Source: Candidatus Dormiibacterota bacterium
GTDB taxonomy: Bacteria > Chloroflexota > Dormibacteria > UBA8260 > Bog-877
NCBI GenBank assembly: GCA_003133485.1
Contig: PKXR01000187.1
Location: forward strand, 5,684 to 11,787
DNA: 6,104 nucleotides
Direction of reading: 5' to 3'
A model generated the notes under the pieces. That model was not told the DNA's origin and ran no database searches. It saw only the letters and a list, made by a program, of their open reading frames with translations. Shown here in pieces: positions 1 to 4,910 of the stretch (position 1 is the first letter of the stretch; each line of letters starts with the position of its first letter). Position numbers and translations under genes: made by a program.

Positions 1-1341
1 GGTTCGCCGCGGCTACCATCCGTAGACCCCATCGTGGAAGACTTCGACGAGCCAGTGCTGGCCGCGCCAGACCCGTTTGGAGCGAACGGGATTGGGGCCG
101 CCATCCTAGAGGTCCCGGCGACGCCTGAGCCGGCCGCAGATCGTCCTCTCTTTGAAGTGGAGGAGGAAACGGCGGCCGAGCCCGCTGCTGAAAAGCCGGA
201 GCTCGAGCACGGGAGCGCGTTTGAAGCCGAAGAGGCCGACCGGTCTGGCTCCGATGCGCTGGCCGCGGTACCAGAGGAGTTGTGGCTCGCCGACACTGCC
301 GACGAGGCCGCCACCGAGAGTACGACGATAACCCCCATCCCGGTCGACGATGAGGGGAAGCCGATCTTCGCTGCTGAAGATGCCGACTCGTCGTATGAGC
401 CACCACCCTCCATCGAACCGCCTTCCATCCCGGACGACGAACCGTCAAAGGAGGCCCGTCCCAGCACGATGGTAGTCCCAGGCTGGGAGCCCGCGACCGA
501 ACTCAAGATGCCCTGGGGTGACCTTCCGCCGGCCACCCCTGCGGCCGACACCTGGGCTCCCCACATCACTGCGCTCACCGGACTCCCGGTGTCGCGCCAA
601 ACTCCTCTTCCGTCGGGCGCACCACTCCCCGCCACCTCTCCTCCCAGCCGACCGGCCGAAGCTGCCGTGCCCGGGCTGCAGGCCGACCGCAAGGCGAACA
701 GCAGCGACCGCGAGCCTCCGCGTCGAAGTGGGGGAAGCGGCCTCCGGCGCCCAAGCTCGCCCAAGCCCGGAACTGACGGGCCGGAACCGCGCAGCTGGAC
801 CCGCACCGGGTTGATTGCGGTAGCTGCCCTCGCAGCTGTCCTGATTGTCTGGAACGTCACCCACGGAAGCAAGCCTGCTGGGGTGCACCACCCCCAGAGC
901 AAGGCCACCCCTGCAGTCTCAGCAAAGCCCAGCCCGGCGGCTAGCGCCACCCCGTCGACGACCGCACCACTGGCCCTAACTGGCACCCAGGTCGTTGGCA
1001 GCACCGGGAGCGGCTACCAAGTCCAAAGCGTCCAGTACGGCTTGCACGGCTCCCAGTTCTGGGTAGTCTTCCACTTCACCGGCGGTTCTGGCGTGCCCAT
1101 GATCGCCTCCGGGTTCAGCGGCTCTCAGACCATCTACCTAGAGATGGAGGGCGTTGCTCCCGGGACTCAGGTGGCTCAGCCAGCTTCGGGCAGCCTGGTC
1201 AGCAGTATTGCGGTGGGCCACGCCACCGGTTTCAGTGGCGCCGTGTATGTGCTGCACTTGAGCCGCGCGGCCCAAATTACGCCCTCGGCGCTGACTGGGC
1301 ATGAGGCTGGAGCGCCCGGTTACCTGGCGATAATTCAGTAG
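1..1341 (+). CDS. Single-pass membrane protein with acidic Pro-rich cytoplasmic part and exported C-terminal domain (5' partial)
   Basis: I do not recognise a named family for the whole protein. The frame is open from base 1 to the TAG at 1339-1341. A GTG at 34 is the first in-window start, but it has no Shine-Dalgarno sequence and no stop lies before it, so the gene most likely begins outside the window. Residues below are numbered from that GTG. Residues 1-150 are rich in Glu, Asp, Ala and Pro and look disordered. Residues 165-255 are Pro/Ser-rich and become Arg-rich just before a hydrophobic helix at about 259-275 (bases 808-858). The positive charge before the helix predicts N-inside, C-outside topology. 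A Ser/Thr/Ala/Pro linker (about 285-312) leads to a compact C-terminal domain (about 315-435) with alternating beta-like segments such as QVQSVQYGLHG and FWVVFHFTG. This is weakly reminiscent of actinobacterial AMIN-like domains, which is inference only. The gene converges on the - strand cluster. A cell-envelope or sensor role is possible but not shown. Confidence 0.75.
   Translation, partial: GSPRLPSVDPIVEDFDEPVLAAPDPFGANGIGAAILEVPATPEPAADRPLFEVEEETAAEPAAEKPELEHGSAFEAEEADRSGSDALAAVPEELWLADTADEAATESTTITPIPVDDEGKPIFAAEDADSSYEPPPSIEPPSIPDDEPSKEARPSTMVVPGWEPATELKMPWGDLPPATPAADTWAPHITALTGLPVSRQTPLPSGAPLPATSPPSRPAEAAVPGLQADRKANSSDREPPRRSGGSGLRRPSSPKPGTDGPEPRSWTRTGLIAVAALAAVLIVWNVTHGSKPAGVHHPQSKATPAVSAKPSPAASATPSTTAPLALTGTQVVGSTGSGYQVQSVQYGLHGSQFWVVFHFTGGSGVPMIASGFSGSQTIYLEMEGVAPGTQVAQPASGSLVSSIAVGHATGFSGAVYVLHLSRAAQITPSALTGHEAGAPGYLAIIQ
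808..858 (+). other. Predicted transmembrane helix of the left-edge membrane protein
   Basis: These bases encode GLIAVAALAAVLIVWNV, 17 uncharged, mostly aliphatic residues. The helix follows an Arg-rich stretch (including PRSWTRT) and precedes a short His/Lys-containing segment and a Ser/Pro/Ala linker. It lies in mid-protein, about 258 residues after the first in-window start, so it is a signal-anchor type helix and not a cleaved signal peptide. It is the only convincing membrane segment in the visible part of the protein. Confidence 0.8.
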
Positions 1342-1530
1342 CTGGACGTCGGAACCTCGATGCCCCTGGAGGCCTCCCGCTCGGCTGAAACACTGCCGGG
1401 CTGGCTGTGGGGAGCTCGTGAGATGGCGGCCTCTGGGACTGGGTCGCTGGCCTTCGGTGGCGCGGGAGCGGCGACCAAGTTCGGTGATCCGCTTCCGGTG
1501 ATGACTCCGACGTATAGGGCCTGAGTCCGA
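1342..1530. other. Convergent intergenic gap, no gene seen
   Basis: This 189-base gap lies between the stop of the + strand membrane protein and the stop of the - strand Lon-domain gene, where two transcripts converge. I see no coding frame that looks real. It contains a 10-base palindrome, GGAGGCCTCC (1368-1377), and a 6-base inverted repeat, GGTCGC (1442-1447) with GCGACC (1471-1476), around a 23-base loop. Neither is followed by a T-run on either strand, so no intrinsic terminator can be called with confidence, although termination of both transcripts is expected somewhere here. Confidence 0.4.
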
Positions 1531-2202
1531 TTAGTTTCGACCGTAGGTGGGCACGATTTGGAGCCGGTTCGCCAGCTGCAGGTCGAGCAGGGTCGACTCC
1601 CGCTTCAACAATTCGATCTCCTGGCGGAGTCTCTGGCTGACACTCTGCTGCTCTAGGAGGCGCTGCTTGCGCGGCAGTTCGATCATCAAGGTGGAGGCAA
1701 TCACCCAGGAGAGAAGGAGCGGATCGGTCGGCAGGGGATTGGAGCTCGGAGGCCTGCCAGTGATGCGGGCCAGGCCGACGGTGTACCGGGTCAGCGCCCG
1801 TCGCGCCTCGCTGGCCAGGATGAAGGCGGCCGGGTCCGGCGCCTGGTCCGGGAGCATCTCCACCTCGGCCCTCATGTAGGGCATCCCGTAGACCAACTCC
1901 TTGATCAGGAATCGGCAGGTACCGGTCACCACCAAATGGGTGCGTCCTTCGGATAACGGGCGCAGTTTGGTGATCACGGCCACCGTCCCGACCACTTCCG
2001 GATCGGACGGCCCACCGGCCTCCTCTCCACTTCGGATCGCCACCACTCCGAAGCTGGCACCCGATTTCTGGCAGTCTCGCACCTGCGCCTGATACCGCGG
2101 CTCGAAGATGTGCAGTGGCAGCGGCATATGGGGGTAGAGCACCACGCGCAGGGGAAATAGCGCTAGCTCGGACAAGTCGCCAAGTATGCACACCAGCGCC
2201 AC
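1531..2202 (-). CDS. Stand-alone Lon N-terminal (substrate-binding) domain protein
   Basis: The 223-residue product matches the LON substrate-binding domain family (the COG2802-type proteins resembling the N-terminus of Lon protease). Residues 13-37 carry the hallmark opening, with FPLRVVLYPHMPLPLHIFEP followed by RY. A beta-rich domain continues through VVGTVAVITKL (70-80) and THLVVTGTCRF (88-98) to about residue 117. A helical second part (about 123-215) ends in a charged leucine-rich segment, QRLRQEIELLKRESTLLDLQ, that may form a coiled coil. The ATPase and serine-lysine protease domains of true Lon are absent, and the size is normal for the short family, so this is not a truncated lon. 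Such proteins are thought to bind protein substrates or partners, but their role is mostly unknown. The gene starts 19 bases after the argS stop and is probably the last gene of that operon. The GTG start at 2202 is uncertain: an in-frame GTG three codons later (2193) is an alternative. Confidence 0.9.
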   Translation of the reverse strand: MALVCILGDLSELALFPLRVVLYPHMPLPLHIFEPRYQAQVRDCQKSGASFGVVAIRSGEEAGGPSDPEVVGTVAVITKLRPLSEGRTHLVVTGTCRFLIKELVYGMPYMRAEVEMLPDQAPDPAAFILASEARRALTRYTVGLARITGRPPSSNPLPTDPLLLSWVIASTLMIELPRKQRLLEQQSVSQRLRQEIELLKRESTLLDLQLANRLQIVPTYGRN

Positions 2203-2203
2203 G

Positions 2204-2210
2204 CCCCCTC
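2204..2210 (-). promoter_or_regulatory. Candidate ribosome binding site of the Lon-domain gene
   Basis: The - strand reads GAGGGGG here. It ends one base before the GTG at 2202 and ten bases before the in-frame GTG at 2193. The first spacing is short unless the GAGG part is what pairs (4 bases from the start). The second is slightly long but acceptable. The site therefore supports a start in this small interval without deciding between the two codons. Confidence 0.4.
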
Positions 2211-2221
2211 GGATCGGACCT

Positions 2222-4099
2222 TCAGATTCGGGAGAGTGGGATCAGTCCGAGCAGTTCCAGCGATCTGGCCAAGGTTGACCGGGACGCGTCGACCAGCCCC
2301 CGTCGAAGCCCCCTGAGCTCCTGGTCCTTTAGCTGATAGAGCCGGTCTGAGTGCTCGTAGAAGTCGTTGAACGCGGTGGCCAGCGAGAAGGTGTAGCCGG
2401 CCAGCGTCGAGGGACTGAGGCCGTCTGCCGCCTCGGCCACGACGCGCGGGAACCGCTCCAACAACTTCACCAGCGTCTGCTCGGTGAGACTCATCTCACG
2501 AGCACCTAGCGGAATCGGGAGCGGCTCGACCTTGGCCAGGATTCCGCAAGCGCGTGCGTGCGCGTACTGCAGGTAAACCCCGGTGTCTCCACTGGTCCGC
2601 AGCGCCTCCGCGAAGTCAAAATTGATGATCGAGTTGAGGCCGAAGCGCAGCAGGTAGTAGCGAACCGCGCTGGCGGCCAGGCGGGCGGCAACGGTCTGGT
2701 CGCGCGCCTTTGATTTGACCTGGCGCTCTGCCTCATCCAACAGGTCGTCGGCCCCAACATCGATTCCGTGGCGTCCGCTGAGGGCATACATCGCCTTGCC
2801 CTCGCTGGTGTCCACACCCAGTGCGGTAGCTGCGGTGGGGGAGAGCGCCACCACTTCGTAGGCGAGGTGATAGAGGGCTGCCGCCTGGGACTCGAAGCCG
2901 AGTCGGCGCAGCGCCGCACGCACCGCCAACTGGGGCGCCGTCTGGCGCTGATCGATGACGTTGACGACTCGTGCCGCCCGGCCGAAGCTATCCGGCGGCA
3001 GCTGGGCGAGCTCGGGATCGGCGGTGGTGGTTGCCGGCCCCTGAGGGGACCAGAGGCGATAGTCGAAGTCGAGACCGAGTACCCCGAACTTCCATAGGTG
3101 GTAGGCGATGTCCTTGCTGGTGTAGGTGGCGATCCCGTCGCTCTTGACCAGGACCTTGGCCTCGCCCTGGGCGAGCTCTTCCTCCCCGGAATCCTCTTCG
3201 AGAGGCAGTACCCAACAGCCTTCGAACGGCCCGTCCGGCGGCTGACGAATCACCCCCGACTTCTGCATCAAATCGAGCGCCTGCCCGAGGAAGCCGAGCT
3301 CGATGATGTCGGACTCCCAGGTGAGAAGGTCGTAGCTCACCCCGGCTCGGGCCATTGTCTGGAGGTGTGCGTCGACAATCTTGCCGGCAAGTTCCTTGGC
3401 GGCCACGGCGACCTCGCCTTCGCGGCCCTCGATCTGCCGCAATGTCTGGACTCGCAGCTCAACCAGCTCCGGCTCCGCGTCATAGCGGCGGCACACCTCG
3501 ACGTAGGCGCGGGAGCAGAAGCGGTCGAACGGCTCGCCCGCTTCCGCCGACAGCCCAAGGTGGCGGATCCCCACCAGCACGTCGGCAACTTGGACGCCGG
3601 TGTCGTCGATGTAGTTCTGAACCTCCACCAAGTGTCCCCGGGCCCGCAGCAGCCGAACCACGGTGTCCCCGATGCAGGCATTCCGGAGATGGCCCACGTG
3701 CGCCGCCTTGTTGGGGTTGGTGGCGGTATGCTCCACGACCACCTTGGGACCGGCCTGGGGGTCCCGACTCACCACCGCTCCCAGATTCAGCGCGCTCTCG
3801 ATAACCGAGGGGGTGAACGTGGTGAAGTCCACTTTGAAGTTGATGTAGCCGGCGCCGCTGACGGTGATCTCCCGGCAGTGAGCGACGGACTGGTCACCCA
3901 ATTGGCGGGCCAGCTCGACGGCAATCTCCCGGGGCGGGCGCCCTAGGACCCCGGCCAGGCGGAAGGCCAGCGCCGAAGAGTAGTCTCCGATCTCCGGGAC
4001 CGCGGACGGTTCCACTGCGGGGTCCTGGACCGACCCGGCCCCAAGAGCCGATGCGGCCCCAACGAGGGCGCGCGCAAACGACTCCTGGAGGTCTGGCAT
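2222..4099 (-). CDS. argS: Arginyl-tRNA synthetase (class I)
   Basis: This enzyme charges tRNA(Arg) with arginine using ATP, in the cytoplasm. The 625-residue length is slightly above the usual 550-600. Residues 1-95 form the ArgRS-specific N-terminal domain, including SGAGYINFKV (81-90). The class I HIGH motif is HVGH at 134-137 within NPNKAAHVGHLRNACIGD, followed by QNYIDDTGVQVADV (161-174). The core also shows YTSKDIAYHLWKFG (326-339) and VNVIDQRQ (379-386). The KMSKS-type loop is degenerate: ALSGRHG (439-445), just before DDLLDEA (451-457). The DALR anticodon-binding domain occupies about 505-625, starting near YLQYAHAR (509-516). The ATG start gives the usual N-terminal helix (MPDLQESFARAL), although no clear Shine-Dalgarno sequence precedes it. 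The gene lies 40 bases after thioredoxin and 19 before the Lon-domain gene. Identification is firm. The loop substitution is discussed in the findings. Confidence 0.97.
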   Translation of the reverse strand: MPDLQESFARALVGAASALGAGSVQDPAVEPSAVPEIGDYSSALAFRLAGVLGRPPREIAVELARQLGDQSVAHCREITVSGAGYINFKVDFTTFTPSVIESALNLGAVVSRDPQAGPKVVVEHTATNPNKAAHVGHLRNACIGDTVVRLLRARGHLVEVQNYIDDTGVQVADVLVGIRHLGLSAEAGEPFDRFCSRAYVEVCRRYDAEPELVELRVQTLRQIEGREGEVAVAAKELAGKIVDAHLQTMARAGVSYDLLTWESDIIELGFLGQALDLMQKSGVIRQPPDGPFEGCWVLPLEEDSGEEELAQGEAKVLVKSDGIATYTSKDIAYHLWKFGVLGLDFDYRLWSPQGPATTTADPELAQLPPDSFGRAARVVNVIDQRQTAPQLAVRAALRRLGFESQAAALYHLAYEVVALSPTAATALGVDTSEGKAMYALSGRHGIDVGADDLLDEAERQVKSKARDQTVAARLAASAVRYYLLRFGLNSIINFDFAEALRTSGDTGVYLQYAHARACGILAKVEPLPIPLGAREMSLTEQTLVKLLERFPRVVAEAADGLSPSTLAGYTFSLATAFNDFYEHSDRLYQLKDQELRGLRRGLVDASRSTLARSLELLGLIPLSRI

Positions 4100-4139
4100 A
4101 GGCGCGTGATCGTATCGCTTCAGGCGCCCAGCCTTTATC

Positions 4140-4463
4140 TCAGACTAGCGCGTCGAGCTTGGCCTTGAGGGCGGACTTCGGTTGGTAGCCGACCACTCGC
4201 TGCACCGCCTCGCCGCCCTTGAAGAGGATGAGCGTGGGAATGCTCATCACCCCGAATTGACCGGCGACGTTGGGGTTGGCGTCCACGTCTAGTTTGGCAA
4301 CCTTTACCCGGGCGCCGTACTCGGAGGCGAGGTCCTCGACGATCGGGGCCAGCATCTTGCAGGGGTTGCACCAGTCCGCCCAGAAGTCGACCAGGACTGG
4401 GGTCTCGGACTTGATGACCTCACTTTCGAAGTTCGCGTCGCTCACCTGTACTGGCTCAGCCAT
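4140..4463 (-). CDS. trxA: Thioredoxin with WCNPC active site
   Basis: This is a small cytoplasmic dithiol protein that reduces disulfides in target proteins and is recycled by thioredoxin reductase, which is not in this window. The 107 residues match the family length and align with Escherichia coli thioredoxin without offset at the key positions: the buried Asp at 26 (VDFWADW), redox cysteines 32 and 35 in WCNPC, and the cis-proline at 76 (SIPT). FKGGEAV (81-87) and the glycine of VVGY (90-93) are also typical. The second residue between the cysteines is the usual proline, but the first is Asn in place of the common Gly, which may shift redox potential or partner choice. The ATG start is well supported by a GGGAGAAG ribosome site. 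The gene lies 15 bases after the zinc-ribbon gene and 40 before argS, so it is likely co-transcribed with both. No signal peptide is present. Confidence 0.96.
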   Translation of the reverse strand: MAEPVQVSDANFESEVIKSETPVLVDFWADWCNPCKMLAPIVEDLASEYGARVKVAKLDVDANPNVAGQFGVMSIPTLILFKGGEAVQRVVGYQPKSALKAKLDALV

Positions 4464-4466
4464 GTT

Positions 4467-4474
4467 CTTCTCCC
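4467..4474 (-). promoter_or_regulatory. Strong ribosome binding site of the thioredoxin gene
   Basis: The - strand reads GGGAGAAG, with the GGAG core six bases before the ATG at 4463. It lies in the 15-base gap after the zinc-ribbon gene's stop and fixes the thioredoxin start. It is the clearest ribosome site in the window. Confidence 0.7.
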
Positions 4475-4478
4475 GGCG

Positions 4479-4817
4479 TCAAGCACCTTGGCCCGCTGGG
4501 GCTGTGCTTCCCGACGCTGAATCCTTTTTCGGTGTTTCGGACTTGGTGTCTCCCGCGCCTACGTCGGCCTTGGCCGGAGTCGGGGTACCGTTGGCCGGCA
4601 CCTTATTGTCGCTCGTAGCTGTCCCAATTGAACTTGAGGACGAGGACCTGGAGTCGTTCTTGTAAAACCCCTGTCCCTTGAAAACGATCCCGACTGGGAA
4701 GACCATCCTGCGGACCGGAAGGCTGCAGGTGATGCAGTTGGTCAACGCCGGTTCGGTGATTCCCTGGACGGCCTCGAACTGATGACCGGCCTCGCAGCGA
4801 TAAGCGTATGTAGGCAC
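4479..4817 (-). CDS. FmdB-family zinc-ribbon protein with Ser-rich tail
   Basis: The 112-residue product opens with MPTYAYRCEAGHQFEAVQ, the signature of the FmdB regulatory-protein family (small CxxC_CxxC_SSSS zinc ribbons). Likely zinc ligands are Cys8, His12, Cys28 and Cys31 (the second half is CITC). The usual first half is Cys-x2-Cys, so Cys-x3-His is a variant. The conserved core continues with VRRMVFPVGIVFKGQGFYKND (residues 35-55), then a serine run SRSSSSSS (56-63). Residues 64-112 are a low-complexity Ala/Pro/Ser/Thr/Lys/Asp tail that is probably disordered. The family was named after a proposed regulator near formamidase/acetamidase genes, but its role is generally unknown; nucleic-acid or ribosome contact is speculation. 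The GTG start at 4817 gives the canonical N-terminus directly, though only a weak GCGGA ribosome site precedes it. The gene follows the DUF1015 gene by 93 bases and precedes thioredoxin by 15. Confidence 0.92.
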   Translation of the reverse strand: MPTYAYRCEAGHQFEAVQGITEPALTNCITCSLPVRRMVFPVGIVFKGQGFYKNDSRSSSSSSIGTATSDNKVPANGTPTPAKADVGAGDTKSETPKKDSASGSTAPAGQGA

Positions 4818-4827
4818 TCCGCACTAA

Positions 4828-4855
4828 ACCCTACCCGAATCGACCCCTACCTCAA
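4828..4855 (-). promoter_or_regulatory. Possible promoter for the zinc-ribbon/trxA/argS/Lon-domain unit
   Basis: In the 93-base gap the - strand carries TTGAGG (4850-4855) and, 16 bases on, TAGGGT (4828-4833). These are 4/6 and 3/6 matches to the -35 and -10 consensus. Transcription would start only a few bases before the GTG at 4817, giving a nearly leaderless message, which would fit the weak ribosome site there. The match is modest and could be chance; the genes may instead be read through from the DUF1015 gene. Confidence 0.22.
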
Positions 4856-4910
4856 ACTGCGTTCCCCGGTTGGCACACTTGCCACGGAGCCGCCTCCCGG
4901 TCCGGCGCAG

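Noticed and set aside
445..891. 148-codon - strand frame opposite the left-edge membrane protein
   Set aside because: It is low-complexity Arg/Gly/Ala-rich antisense translation with no motif or ribosome site. The + strand frame has a coherent helix, linker and domain layout.
1442..1476. Inverted repeat GGTCGC...GCGACC as a bidirectional terminator
   Set aside because: The location between convergent genes is suitable, but the six-base stem has a 23-base loop and no T-tract, so it is too weak to call.
1277..2191. 304-codon - strand open frame overlapping the Lon-domain gene
   Set aside because: It is out of frame with a gene that shows clear Lon N-domain motifs. Its product is Arg/Pro/Ala/Gly-rich with no domain, typical of a GC-rich shadow frame, and it also runs into the + strand gene's 3' end.
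1531..2202. Lon-domain gene as a truncated lon protease pseudogene
   Set aside because: The protein ends with a complete helical C-terminal part and has the normal size of the short family. No remnant ATPase or protease sequence is visible downstream.
3098..3946. Long open frame on the + strand (282 codons) opposite argS
   Set aside because: It is fully antisense to a well-conserved arginyl-tRNA synthetase. The translation shows no recognisable motif, and its openness is expected from GC-rich codon structure on the opposite strand.
4871..4884. Small hairpin TGGCA-CACT-TGCCA in the gap before the zinc-ribbon gene
   Set aside because: The stem is only five base pairs, with no T-run on either strand. 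It could be a chance inverted repeat, so it is not called as a terminator or operator.
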